From DASQPA01 sp963756455 (GTDB lineage Bacteria > Acidobacteriota > Thermoanaerobaculia > Multivoradales > UBA5704), in contig CAVWNC010000003.1 of the NCBI GenBank assembly GCA_963756455.1, forward strand, positions 1,426,001-1,490,000: a stretch of 64,000 bases of DNA, written 5' to 3'. The notes under the pieces were generated by a model. The model was not told where the DNA came from. It worked only from the letters and a program-made list of their open reading frames with translations, and did not search any database. The number at the start of each line of letters is the position of its first letter. The first letter of the stretch is position 1. Positions 1 through 7,803 of this stretch are shown here, piece by piece. Made by a program: the position numbers and the translations under genes.

Positions 1-228
1 GCGAAGGCCGCAGGGTACGCCAACATCATCAGCCACCGTTCGGGGGAGACCGAGGACACCATCATCGCCGACCTCGCGGTCGCCACCCGCGCCGGCCAGA
101 TCAAGACCGGCGCCCCCTGCCGGAGCGACCGGGTGGCCAAGTACAACCGACTGCTGCGCATCGAGGAGGAGTTGGAGGGTGTCGCCACCTATCCCGGGGC
201 CGCCGCCTTCCGCCGCTTCCTCCCTTGA
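1..228 (+). CDS. eno: Enolase, C-terminal end (5' end outside window)
   Basis: Open from the first base to the TGA at 226-228. The product is the last 75 residues of enolase, which interconverts 2-phosphoglycerate and phosphoenolpyruvate in glycolysis. The barrel end is clear: ISHRSGETEDT, then the block IADLAVATRAGQIKTGAP, then RVAKYNRLLRIEEEL, all diagnostic of bacterial enolase. The usual SGAPSRSER is TGAPCRSDR here, a mild variation. The stop overlaps the TTG start of the next gene (TTGA). Placing an FtsB-type gene directly after eno is a common bacterial arrangement. Confidence 0.96.
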   Translation, partial: AKAAGYANIISHRSGETEDTIIADLAVATRAGQIKTGAPCRSDRVAKYNRLLRIEEELEGVATYPGAAAFRRFLP

Positions 229-662
229 GCGACCGCGAAGCCCCCGTCCGGCCGGACTCCCTGCGCTCGGTGCTCGGCGCAGCGGTCCTCTTCGCCCTCG
301 TGCTGTTGGCGTTCGCGAGCGTCAAGAGCCATCATGACCTGGTGGAGGCGCGCGATCACGAGCGGCTGCTGCGGACGACGATCGGCCTGACCGAGCACCG
401 GATCGAGCGCCTGCACGGTCACCTCCGTCAGCTCAGAAACGACCCCGACACCCTGGAGCGGTTGGCCCGCGAGGAGCTCGGGCTGGTCAAGCCGGGAGAT
501 CTGGTGCTCGTCCTTCCCGAGGAGGCCGCGACGGGCGCCAAGCCCAATGTCGCCGGTATTGCCGGTATTGCCGGTATCGCCGGCACCGCCATCCCGGCCG
601 AGCTCCTGCCCGCCTCCGTGCCGGCCGCGGTACCTCGGGGCTCCGGCGCGGCGCTCCACTAG
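225..662 (+). CDS. ftsB: FtsB/DivIC-like septum formation initiator
   Basis: 145 residues from a TTG start that overlaps the enolase stop by 4 bp, so the two are probably translationally coupled. Residues about 12-32 form one transmembrane helix. Residues about 38-75 are charged and heptad-like (a coiled coil), followed by the family's short conserved block (LERLAREELGLVKPGD). Proteins of this family bridge FtsL and FtsQ in the inner-membrane divisome. The C-terminal 45 residues are unusual: a low-complexity Ala/Pro tail containing VAGIAGIAGIAGTA, encoded by a 9-bp tandem repeat. The fold call is firm; FtsB versus DivIC naming is by position next to eno. Confidence 0.82.
   Translation: MSDREAPVRPDSLRSVLGAAVLFALVLLAFASVKSHHDLVEARDHERLLRTTIGLTEHRIERLHGHLRQLRNDPDTLERLAREELGLVKPGDLVLVLPEEAATGAKPNVAGIAGIAGIAGTAIPAELLPASVPAAVPRGSGAALH
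552..590 (+). repeat. 9-bp tandem repeat (GCCGGTATY) inside ftsB
   Basis: About four head-to-tail units of GCCGGTATT/GCCGGTATC, the last diverged to GCCGGCACC. The 9-bp period keeps the reading frame and encodes repeated GIA tripeptides in the disordered tail of the FtsB-like protein. Related 9-bp arrays recur elsewhere in the window (2579-2607, 14165-14195, 31234-31265, 43553-43574, 61225-61260). Confidence 0.85.
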
Positions 663-676
663 CCGCTCGTTCCGAG

Positions 677-2191
677 ATGCCCCTCCCGGACCGCCGTGCG
701 CTCGTCGCCGCCGTCCTCCTCTTCGTCGCCCTGGCTTTCTTCGGCCAGCGCTACCACTGGGTGGAGGAGGCGGGGACGGCCGAACGGGATGGCTACGTGG
801 CCGAGGCCGAGCAGATCCTCCACGGCGAGCTGCCGCACGATCCGTTCCGGCCGCTCCTCTACCCGCTCCTGACCGCCGGCCTCTCCCGGGTCGTCCGCGA
901 TCCGTTCCTCGCCGCCCGGCTGCTGTCGAACCTCGCCGCCGCCGCTCTCGCCTGGCTCGCTTGGGCGACCGGCCGGCGCCTCGCCGGGCCGGTCGCCGGG
1001 GCCTGGGCCATGGCGATGCTCGCGGTCAACCCGAATCTCTGGATCCTCGGTCAGCACGTCACGACCGACATGCTGTTCGCCGCCCTCGGCGCCGCGGCGC
1101 TCCTCGCCGGGCTGGTGTACCTGGAGAGCCCCGGCCCGCGGCCGGCTCTCGGGGCCGGGCTCGCCCTGGGGCTCGCCGCCTTCACCCGCAGCAACGCCCT
1201 TTTCCTCCTCCCGGCTCTTGTCCTCGCCTGGCTGCTCGCGCCCGGGGGACGGCAAGAGCCACGGCGCCGGCTGCTTCACCTGGGAATGGCCGTGGGGATC
1301 GCCGGGCTCGTCCTCCTGCCGCACTGGGCTCTCCGCCAGGCGGCCTTCGGGAGCCCGTTCCACGACGAGAACTGGAAGAACCTGGCCTTTAAGCTCCACG
1401 GCTACCCGGACTGGTCCTATCTCGACCGGGTCCCCTACCGGAGCGCCTGGGAGGTCGTGCGGGAGAATCCGATGACGGTCGTCCGCGGCGGCGTTTCGGA
1501 GCTGGCGCGCTTCGCCGCCGGGGGCCTTCCCCAGCTCCTGGGGACCTGGGCGCAGGTTCTCCTCTTTCTCGTCGGCACTGCCTGGGCTCTCCGCACCCGG
1601 CCGCGCCCTGCCGCCTGGCTCCTCTTCGCGGGGGCGAGCTTCCTGGGGGCGGCGGCTTTCAGCTTTTTCACCTGGGGCCGGTTGCTGCTCCTCCTCCTGC
1701 CCGCTTCCTATGCTCTCGCTTTCTCTCCCTGGGATGGGACTCTCGGTCGCCGGCTCGGCCGCCGTGATCCGAGCTTCGCGGCGTTCGCGGCGTTTCTCGT
1801 CCTCCTCCTCGCGGTCAAGACCTTCGGCTTCCGCCTGCCGGCGTTCGTGGCGCACCACCCCTACCGGGAGGTCGCGACCCTGAAGCGCCTCGACACCGGT
1901 CTTCCGCCCGGTGCACGGCTCGCCGGCAGCTCCCCCTTTCTGGGCCGCTACCTTCACCATGAGTATCTGAACGTCCCCGACGCCTTCGGTCCCGAGGTCA
2001 GGAACCCCGCTCTCTACTACGCGAAGCTCGCGCGGGTCCTTAGCGGCTCCGGCGTGGCCTACCTGGTGGTGGGGGAAGTGGACCTGCGGGATCGCCCGGC
2101 GGCTCTTCTGGGGGATCAGGCGCCGGTCCCCTGGTTGAAACCGGCGGGGGTGGGGCGGGGCGTGGCGACGTGGCAGGTGCAGGGACCCTGA
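677..2191 (+). CDS. GT39-like polytopic glycosyltransferase
   Basis: 504 residues with about ten hydrophobic segments. The first loop carries an acidic pair region (EAGTAERDGYVAEAEQIL) followed by FRPLLYPLLTAGL, as in the ArnT/PMT GT-C superfamily, where a periplasmic Asp is catalytic. VNPNLWILGQHVTTDMLFAALGAAAL is the typical GT39 Asn-Pro/Thr-Asp helix region. It probably transfers a sugar from a polyprenyl-phosphate carrier to an unknown acceptor on the periplasmic side. It starts 15 bp after ftsB and could share its transcript. Substrate cannot be inferred. Confidence 0.72.
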   Translation: MPLPDRRALVAAVLLFVALAFFGQRYHWVEEAGTAERDGYVAEAEQILHGELPHDPFRPLLYPLLTAGLSRVVRDPFLAARLLSNLAAAALAWLAWATGRRLAGPVAGAWAMAMLAVNPNLWILGQHVTTDMLFAALGAAALLAGLVYLESPGPRPALGAGLALGLAAFTRSNALFLLPALVLAWLLAPGGRQEPRRRLLHLGMAVGIAGLVLLPHWALRQAAFGSPFHDENWKNLAFKLHGYPDWSYLDRVPYRSAWEVVRENPMTVVRGGVSELARFAAGGLPQLLGTWAQVLLFLVGTAWALRTRPRPAAWLLFAGASFLGAAAFSFFTWGRLLLLLLPASYALAFSPWDGTLGRRLGRRDPSFAAFAAFLVLLLAVKTFGFRLPAFVAHHPYREVATLKRLDTGLPPGARLAGSSPFLGRYLHHEYLNVPDAFGPEVRNPALYYAKLARVLSGSGVAYLVVGEVDLRDRPAALLGDQAPVPWLKPAGVGRGVATWQVQGP

Positions 2192-2200
2192 AACGCGAAA

Positions 2201-2232
2201 GGCGCCCACCGGGATCTCTCCCGAGGGGCGCC
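2201..2232 (-). terminator. Probable intrinsic terminator of the cold-shock gene
   Basis: Inverted repeat GGCGCCC...GGGCGCC with an inner GGGA/TCCC stem. Read on the minus strand the hairpin is followed by TTTCGCGTTTC. It lies between the convergent ends of the glycosyltransferase (2191) and the cold-shock gene (2257) and may serve both. Confidence 0.6.
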
Positions 2233-2256
2233 GTCCTAGTAGGCTCGCGGAAGCGG

Positions 2257-2463
2257 CTAGGAGATCTTGACGACGTTCTTCGCCTGCAGGCCCTTGGGTC
2301 CCTCGACCACCTCGAAAGAGACACGGTCCCCCTCGTTCAGGGTACGAAAGCCCTCGGCGACGATCGAGGCGTGGTGGACGAAGACGTCCGCACCGCGCTC
2401 GCGCACGATGAATCCATAACCCTTGGTGTCATTGAACCACTTCACGGTACCTTGCTCGGTCAT
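2257..2463 (-). CDS. cspA: Cold-shock domain protein (CspA family)
   Basis: 68 residues, the standard size of a bacterial cold-shock protein. This is a single OB-fold RNA/DNA chaperone. RNP1 (KGYGFI) and RNP2 (VFVHHASI) are both intact, and the ending AKNVVKIS is typical. The ATG at 2463 is chosen because an AAGGAG Shine-Dalgarno lies 7 nt upstream and the family begins at MTxGTVKWFN. The frame stays open further upstream, but that translation is not protein-like. A hairpin at 2201-2232 lies downstream. Long 5' leaders are common for csp genes, so part of the adjacent 500-bp intergenic stretch may be its untranslated leader. Confidence 0.95.
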   Translation of the reverse strand: MTEQGTVKWFNDTKGYGFIVRERGADVFVHHASIVAEGFRTLNEGDRVSFEVVEGPKGLQAKNVVKIS

Positions 2464-2961
2464 GCTCGTTGCTCCTTGAAACAGGTTGTTGTTATTCGCC
2501 GCTTTCCGCGCGGCCTTCCGGTCCGCGAAACGGGCCGGAAAAAATAGATCTCCTGCTAAAACTGCTCCAGTGTCCTCGATGTCGCCAATGTCGCCAATGT
2601 CGCCGCGGATCGCCCGGTTCCCCCGGGCATCCGCCCGACCTTGCAAGGAACCTACGACTGTGCTTGGGCTGCTGATCTTTCCTCGAAGCAAGCTGGACGT
2701 ATGGAGAAGGCGCGGATGGATCTGCTGCGGGGGGAGTTGACGAAGGGTGTGTTCTCTAAGCTGTTTCCAACCAAAGCGCCAGGGATAGTGCGAGGAGTAT
2801 TGCAGGAGGGCGGAAAAAAAGCAAGGGAGGGCCGACAGGGGATCTCTCCCCTCTTTGAAGCATACGGACCGGACCCCACGAGCGTTTAGTCTCTGCGCTA
2901 GACTACGCGCAAATTTGGAGCCCGCTTCGGCCCTACAAGCTCTACGACAAGGAGGGAGCAC
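2464..2961. other. 498-bp intergenic region between cspA and the aquaporin gene
   Basis: No convincing gene. It separates two divergently transcribed genes and holds a 9-bp tandem repeat at 2579-2607 (ATGTCGCCA units). A small inverted repeat, TAGTCT-N7-AGACTA, lies at 2887-2905 before the aquaporin. The short ORFs here have no recognisable sequence, and composition is less GC-biased than the surrounding genes. It presumably contains the promoter and leader of cspA and the aquaporin promoter, but I could not pick convincing -35/-10 pairs. Confidence 0.6.
2579..2607. repeat. Intergenic 9-bp tandem repeat (ATGTCGCCA)
   Basis: Three units of ATGTCGCCA in a row, the third diverging at its end. 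It is upstream of cspA in apparently non-coding DNA. On the minus strand it would read GDIGDIGDI, the same type of tripeptide repeat seen in frame elsewhere in the window. Confidence 0.8.
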
Positions 2962-3651
2962 ATGTACAGCAAGCTATCGACATCGCTGGTCGCTGAATTC
3001 ATCGGCACGTTCGCGCTGATCTTCATCGGCGCCGGCGCCGGCGCCCTGGGGATCGGCGGGCTCGTCGGGGTGGCCCTGGCCCACGGTTTCGTCATCGTCG
3101 GCTTCGCCTACGCCTACGGCCACATCTCGGGCACCCACATCAACCCGGCGGTGACGATCGGGGTCTGGACGGCGGGGAAGATCGAATCGACCCGCGCCCT
3201 CTCCTACATCGTCGTGCAACTCCTGGGGGGCGTCATGGGGGCCTTCGCCCTCGCCCACGTCCTGGGCGGCATCCAGACCGGCCTCGGGGCGACGACCCTC
3301 AACCATGCCCTCCAGGTGGGATCGTCGGGAGGGGTGACGATCAACGTCACTCCCACGATGGGGGTCATCCTGGAGGGGATCCTCACCTTCTTCCTCGTCA
3401 ATGCGGTGATGAACGCCGGGATCAGCGGCAAGGCGACCATCCCCGGCGGCCTCGCCATCGGTCTCACCCTCGCTTTCTGCATCCTCATGGGTGGACCGCT
3501 CACCGGCGCCAGCTTAAACCCCGCCCGTACCCTGGGGCCGGCGGTCGTCACCTCTAACTTCGCCGACATCTGGGTCTACTTCGTGGGTCCGATCGCGGGG
3601 GCGGTCGTCGCCGGGCTGCTCTACCGCGGGGTTCTCGCCGAGCGCGCCTGA
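2962..3651 (+). CDS. aqpZ: Aquaporin (MIP family, AqpZ-like)
   Basis: 229 residues with six transmembrane segments and two pore half-helices. Both signature motifs are present: HINPAVT at about residue 55 and SLNPART at about residue 180. The residue after the second NPAR is Thr rather than the Asp typical of glycerol facilitators, which favours a water channel over GlpF. The start is supported by AAGGAGG 8 nt upstream. The 3' end overlaps the convergent glycosyltransferase gene by 31 bp. Inner-membrane osmotic water flux is the likely role. Confidence 0.93.
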   Translation: MYSKLSTSLVAEFIGTFALIFIGAGAGALGIGGLVGVALAHGFVIVGFAYAYGHISGTHINPAVTIGVWTAGKIESTRALSYIVVQLLGGVMGAFALAHVLGGIQTGLGATTLNHALQVGSSGGVTINVTPTMGVILEGILTFFLVNAVMNAGISGKATIPGGLAIGLTLAFCILMGGPLTGASLNPARTLGPAVVTSNFADIWVYFVGPIAGAVVAGLLYRGVLAERA

Positions 3652-5102
3652 GGTCCGGCCTCCGGCAGGACGTCCGGCCACCAGGCGCCCGGCTGGTTCA
3701 GGGGCAGGGGGCAGGCCTGCTCGATGCCGAGCTCGTGGAGCATCGGGTGATCGGAGCGGAGCGCGAGGTCCAAGCCCTCGCGTCCGCCGCACCGGTAGTT
3801 GGGAGTGGCGAAGGCGAATCCCAGGATGAGCAGGACTTCGAGAACGGCGTAGATCCCCATCCCCTGGGCGATCCGCGGAGCGAGGCGGGGTCGCCGCGCG
3901 AGCCCCCCCAGCCAGAGCACGAGGGCGAGCACCGCGGCGTGAAAGAGGATCAGCATCTGCCAGGCCATGATCGTCGTCGGCGCCAGGGCGAGGACGAGGA
4001 CGGCCGCGGTCATGACCCAGACGAGGTAACCCTGGAGCCACTCGCGGTCGGCAGCTCCGGTCGCTTGGCGCGAGGGGGACCAGCGACGCCAGAGCCGGCG
4101 GGCGAAGAGCGTAAAGCTCTCCAGGCGTCCGGCCGTCTTTCGCCGGAGCCGCGGACGGGTGCGGCGGACGACCCGGACCCAGGCCGCGAGCGGCAGAAGG
4201 ACGGTGACCCCGCCGAGAACCTCGGCGAGGAGAAAGAAAAGAGGACGGAGAAAGCGATCCGCGGCCGGCCCAAGAGCGCGGCGGACGTCCCAGTCCCCCA
4301 TCTTGCCGCCGACGGAGAGGGAGGCATAGCGGAGCAGATAGAGCACCCCCCGGAGGAGCGGAAAGACATAGAGGAGGCCGCGCCCCAGGAAGCCATGGTT
4401 CGTGGCCGCGATCTCCGGATGTCTGGAGACGTCCAGGAGCCAGGGGATCAGGGGGAGGCTCGCGAGCGCTCCGCCGAGCACGATCCCCGGCCAGCTCACC
4501 TTGAAGTAGCCCCGGAGCCAGAGGAGCGCCGAGGCCATGACGAGGAGGAGAAACGAGGCGTGCACCTGGAAGGCGAGGACCAGGCACGCGGCATGGAGGA
4601 GCGAGTAGACGAAGCTCGCCCGCCGCCGGAGAGCGAAAGCCGTCCACAGGTGGACCGCTCCGAAGAGGTAGAGGTAGTTCGGGCCCCACAGAAAGCCCGA
4701 GTAGTAGACCCGCCAGGGGCTCAGCCAGTAGAGCAGGGCGAAGAGGACCCGCTCGCGCGGCGAGAAGAGGGGCCGGAGCACGCGGTCGAGGAGCAGATAG
4801 GCCAGGATGTGGAAGAGGCCGATGACGAGGCTCGGGGCCCGGAAGTCCCGCCAGAGGAGGAGGGGAAGGCCGACGAGCAGGCTGGTGATCCCCCCCGGGG
4901 CATTGCCCCCCGCCGAGGTCGGGTTGCCATAGGGAATGAAGCGGCCGTCGACCGCCAGGAGCCAGCCGCGGGCGAGCAGGTTGAGCTGATCGCCGCCGAC
5001 CTGCTGCCGGGCGATGAGGAGCGCCGAGAGCAGGAGACCCAGACCGAAGATCCCCCAGACCCAGCGCGCCGCCGTGGCCGGGGAGAGGGCGGGAGGCAGC
5101 AG
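3621..5102 (-). CDS. Polytopic GT-C type glycosyltransferase-like membrane protein; start uncertain
   Basis: About 490 residues with roughly ten transmembrane segments and an N-terminal periplasmic loop (GRFIPYGNPTSAGGNAPGG) of the kind seen in GT39/GT87-like membrane transferases. The reading frame is clearly protein-like up to about 5102, but no ATG, GTG or TTG exists in frame before an upstream TGA at 5115-5117. The first conventional start is a GTG at 4781, which would delete the first hydrophobic helices and the catalytic-type loop. Either a CTG at 5102 or 5099 is used, or a 1-base error hides the ATG at 5118, which lies one frame away. It is divergent from the MarR-type gene and overlaps the aquaporin end. 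Confidence 0.68.
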   Translation of the reverse strand: MLPPALSPATAARWVWGIFGLGLLLSALLIARQQVGGDQLNLLARGWLLAVDGRFIPYGNPTSAGGNAPGGITSLLVGLPLLLWRDFRAPSLVIGLFHILAYLLLDRVLRPLFSPRERVLFALLYWLSPWRVYYSGFLWGPNYLYLFGAVHLWTAFALRRRASFVYSLLHAACLVLAFQVHASFLLLVMASALLWLRGYFKVSWPGIVLGGALASLPLIPWLLDVSRHPEIAATNHGFLGRGLLYVFPLLRGVLYLLRYASLSVGGKMGDWDVRRALGPAADRFLRPLFFLLAEVLGGVTVLLPLAAWVRVVRRTRPRLRRKTAGRLESFTLFARRLWRRWSPSRQATGAADREWLQGYLVWVMTAAVLVLALAPTTIMAWQMLILFHAAVLALVLWLGGLARRPRLAPRIAQGMGIYAVLEVLLILGFAFATPNYRCGGREGLDLALRSDHPMLHELGIEQACPLPLNQPGAWWPDVLPEAGPQARSARTPR

Positions 5103-5157
5103 AGGCGAGGTCGCTCATCTCGCGGCGAGGATACCCCTTTTCAGATTTGCACGTGTG

Positions 5158-5185
5158 TTGTAACTAAATTCCCTTGTGCTATAAG
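5158..5185 (+). promoter_or_regulatory. Sigma70-type promoter of the MarR-like gene
   Basis: TTGTAA at 5158-5163, a 16-bp spacer, then an extended -10 TGC-TATAAG ending at 5185. It sits in a short AT-rich island in otherwise GC-rich DNA. The start codon is only 11 nt after the -10, so the mRNA would be nearly leaderless. The same island separates the divergent membrane-protein gene, so a MarR-type operator may lie here. Confidence 0.62.
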
Positions 5186-5196
5186 TCGGTCTCGCC

Positions 5197-5662
5197 ATGG
5201 GAGACGCTTTAAAGAAGCGCGTTCAGCAGGAGAGCTTCGAGAGCCCGATGCAGGAGGCGCTCCTGAACCTTCTGGTGACCGCGGATTATCTGCGCGAGCA
5301 GATGGACCGCGCCTGCGCCGAGCTCGAAGATCACCCCCGCCCAGTACAACGTCCTCCGTATCCTCCGCGGGGTCCACCCGGAGGGCCACCCGCGCTGCGA
5401 GATCGCCCGCCGGATGATCGAGCGGGCACCCGACGTCACCCGTCTCGTCGATCGCCTGGAGAAGCGCGGCCTGGTCGAGCGCGATCGTTCGGCGGCGGAC
5501 CGGCGGCTCTCCCTCACTCGCATCACCTCGGCCGGAATCGATCTCCTGGCACGCCTGGCGCCACGCCTGACGGCCCTCGAAAGTCACCTCGCCGAGCGGT
5601 TGTCGCTCCGCGACCGACGCGAGCTGTCGCGGATCTGCGAGGGTATCTACGGCGAGGAGTAG
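5197..5662 (+). pseudogene. MarR-family regulator with an internal frameshift
   Basis: The N-terminal 45 residues (from the ATG at 5197) read in one frame up to about 5330 and form the first dimerisation helix. From about 5329 the family sequence continues one base over: ITPAQYNVLRILRG, then EIARRMIERAPDVTRLVDRLEKRGLVER and the wing DRRLSLTRIT, to the stop at 5660-5662. Together they make a full-length MarR winged-helix protein of about 155 residues. Either one base is extra near 5323-5335 (mutation or assembly error) or frameshifting occurs. The strong promoter and intact second half argue for recent damage or a sequencing error. Confidence 0.75.
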
Positions 5663-5668
5663 CTTTCT

Positions 5669-6346
5669 TCAACTGAATCGTGTTGGAACACGTCCTGGTC
5701 CGAGCGACATCAGGCCGAAGCGCGCCGGCTGGTGAAAGTCGGCTGGCGTGGTGAGGGTGGGAGACCAGGCGCTGAATTCCGGGACGGAGCCGGCTGGATG
5801 CCGAGGCCGCTCGATGCGGTAGAAGTTGGCGCGCCAGGTCTCCGGCAGCGGGGTCTCTGGAAAGCCGGGCAGCAGGGCGCTCCAGGGGATCTCCAGGGTG
5901 GCCCACCAGTGCTCTGATCTGGCGCCGGCTCCGGCCTCCCAGCGGAGCCCCGGGCAGTCCCAGCCGGGGTCGACCTGCATCGTGGCCCTTTTGGAGTCGG
6001 GATTCCAGACGGTCGCGTCGAAGAGGGTGCCGCGGGGGCTGACCTCGATCTCGAAGTAGCGCGCCGGGTCGGCGGCCCCGGGGGCGAGGAAGACCTCGAC
6101 CACCTCCTCCTGATAGAGCGGATCGTCCCGCCGGGTGAAAGTCCCCCAGGCGTCTCTGTCCTCGCAGTCGAAGCGGACGTGGAGCGCTCGCTCGTTCCAC
6201 GCCAAACGGACCGCCGTTTGCTGGACAGCCAAGCTGCTCCCGTCAGCGAGGGGGAAGGGTGGCAAGGAAGGCACCCCCGCCCAGTCCGGAATCTCGATCC
6301 CGGAAGCCAGGCGAGGGACCTGCCAATGCGGAAGGGGCGGGGCCAT
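5669..6346 (-). CDS. CBM9-like (DOMON-related) beta-sandwich domain protein
   Basis: 225 residues without an obvious signal peptide. The pattern VRLAWNERALHVRFDCEDRDAW, then YQEEVVEVFLAPG, YFEIEVSPRGTLFDA and WWATLEIPWSAL matches the carbohydrate-binding family 9-like domain, a beta-sandwich found alone or attached to secreted enzymes. Here the domain makes up nearly the whole protein. Such stand-alone proteins are common in Acidobacteria and Bacteroidetes and their ligands are mostly unknown. Convergent with the MarR-like gene, 6 bp apart. It ends 22 bp from the TPR gene on the same strand, so it may be the last gene of that transcript. Confidence 0.72.
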   Translation of the reverse strand: MAPPLPHWQVPRLASGIEIPDWAGVPSLPPFPLADGSSLAVQQTAVRLAWNERALHVRFDCEDRDAWGTFTRRDDPLYQEEVVEVFLAPGAADPARYFEIEVSPRGTLFDATVWNPDSKRATMQVDPGWDCPGLRWEAGAGARSEHWWATLEIPWSALLPGFPETPLPETWRANFYRIERPRHPAGSVPEFSAWSPTLTTPADFHQPARFGLMSLGPGRVPTRFS

Positions 6347-6368
6347 CCGCGGATTTTAGCCCCGGATC

Positions 6369-7649
6369 TTAGCGGGACACCGCCTTCACGGGAATCCGCC
6401 GCTCCCGGCGGAGAGACGCGGCGAGCTGCTCGGCGAGTTGGGCGGTCAGGCGTTCCTCCTCGGCAGCATGCTGGAACATGAGGAGCGCGGCGATGGCCTC
6501 CCGGTGCACGTCGCGCGACTCGAAGACGGGCATCAACTCCGCGGCAAGCTTCTTCAGCTCCTGGGTGCGGCCCTCGTTGGCGAGAAGGACGGCGAGGTCA
6601 AGGGAGACGAGAGCGGCGTCATAGCCCATATTGCGGTTGAAAAACTCCTGCTGCACCTCGCGGAAGGCTGCCTCGGCGAGAACGAGATCGCCCAGGCCCT
6701 GAGCGATCCGGCCTTCCGTCCACCGGAGCCGGACGACGTCTAGAGGCTTGGCGATCCGAGCGAAAAGTTCCCGAACAGCTGGTAGTAGGTCGGCTGCCTC
6801 TTCATGTCGTCCGGCAGTCGTAAGGCACAAAATCAGGTTGTACCGACCGTAGACAAGCAAGCGGGGGTCCTGGTCCGCGTCTACGAGATTGAGAGCGCGC
6901 GGGAGTAGCTCAATTGCTCCTTGGAGGTCGCCACTCTCTTCCAGGACTTTTGCTTTCGAGATGAGAGTCCGTCCCATCTTGGGGATGTCGTCCGCTTCTT
7001 CATGGAGCGCGTAGGCACGATCCAACAGGGCCAAGGCTTCGGTAAAAGACCTCAGATCTCTCTTGAGCGTGGCCTTCAGCTCGATGACTTCAGCTTCTAC
7101 CTGGTTGTTGCCGGTCATGCTCTCAGCAAGAAACCCCTGCGCATCTCGGAAGGCCGACTCGGCACTCCGTAGCTCGCCTAGCACTCTACGAGCATTGCCG
7201 AGATAGGCAGAGGCCTTGGCTCGCAGGTCGAGGACCCAATGAGGGTCGTAGGCATCATCCAGGTATTGGGAGATCTTGACGGCCAGATCGGCGTAGTTGA
7301 CGGACCGTGCTGGATCCTCAAACGCCGCGTCCAGGCTCTTCTTGAGGAGAAACTGACAGAAACCCCAAGTCTGGAAGCTTTCGTCGTCCCGCACCAGGCT
7401 CAGCTGCTCGTCGAACGGCAGACTTGAGATCTGGGCGAAAAGCTCGGGTGCCTGTGGCCCCTCGAAGACGGCGATCCTCTCGTCCCAGTGTTCGACCTCC
7501 CGTTTGAGCCGGAGCAGCTCCTGATAGCGGGTTTGACAGGGGGGACATCGAGTCACAAAGTGCTCGACCAGATTCAGCAGGTCTTCGTACGGGAGATCCC
7601 CGGTCAACCACTTGGCCAGGGTTTCGAGCGATGGATGAGCGTTTTTCAC
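6369..7649 (-). CDS. Zinc-finger-like and TPR repeat regulatory protein
   Basis: 426 residues from a GTG at 7649, chosen because AAGGAGG lies 6 nt upstream; an in-frame ATG at 7673 has no such site. Residues 5-38 resemble an anti-sigma-type zinc finger: a short helical region, then H30-x4-C35-x2-C38. From about residue 110 to the end are helical TPR-like repeats (ALALLDRAYALHEEADD, GAIELLPRALNLVDAD, and so on). No catalytic or membrane segment is seen, so it is a cytoplasmic scaffold or regulator. Upstream on the same strand is a small secreted SIDPxG peptide gene, separated by a hairpin. Function unknown; a link to that peptide is an inference from order. Confidence 0.75.
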   Translation of the reverse strand: MKNAHPSLETLAKWLTGDLPYEDLLNLVEHFVTRCPPCQTRYQELLRLKREVEHWDERIAVFEGPQAPELFAQISSLPFDEQLSLVRDDESFQTWGFCQFLLKKSLDAAFEDPARSVNYADLAVKISQYLDDAYDPHWVLDLRAKASAYLGNARRVLGELRSAESAFRDAQGFLAESMTGNNQVEAEVIELKATLKRDLRSFTEALALLDRAYALHEEADDIPKMGRTLISKAKVLEESGDLQGAIELLPRALNLVDADQDPRLLVYGRYNLILCLTTAGRHEEAADLLPAVRELFARIAKPLDVVRLRWTEGRIAQGLGDLVLAEAAFREVQQEFFNRNMGYDAALVSLDLAVLLANEGRTQELKKLAAELMPVFESRDVHREAIAALLMFQHAAEEERLTAQLAEQLAASLRRERRIPVKAVSR

Positions 7650-7762
7650 CGCGTCCCTCCTTGCGCTGTGCATGATTTCAAGAACTTCTCGGGATTACAA
7701 CCCCCTCCTACAGGTAAGTTACCGCACAGGCGGAATTCGGGACACTGGGAGAAAAGAACATG

Positions 7763-7781
7763 GGGGCCAGTTGTTGGCCCC
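7763..7781 (-). terminator. Hairpin between the SIDPxG peptide gene and the TPR gene
   Basis: GGGGCCA-N5-TGGCCCC, a perfect 7-bp stem. On the minus strand it is followed by a pyrimidine-rich stretch (CATGTTCTTTTCTCCC). It lies 23 bp after the small peptide gene and could terminate most transcripts, letting the peptide be made in excess over the TPR protein. Confidence 0.55.
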
Positions 7782-7803
7782 GCGAGGTTCACCCTGACGT
7801 TTC

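Noticed and set aside
2201..2463. Riboswitch-like leader for cspA
   Set aside because: The upstream region lies on the far side and no known aptamer-like conserved elements were seen; the nearby hairpin is a terminator.
2641..2889. 82-residue plus-strand frame before the aquaporin
   Set aside because: Lies in the promoter/leader region; no homologue-like pattern and no ribosome site.
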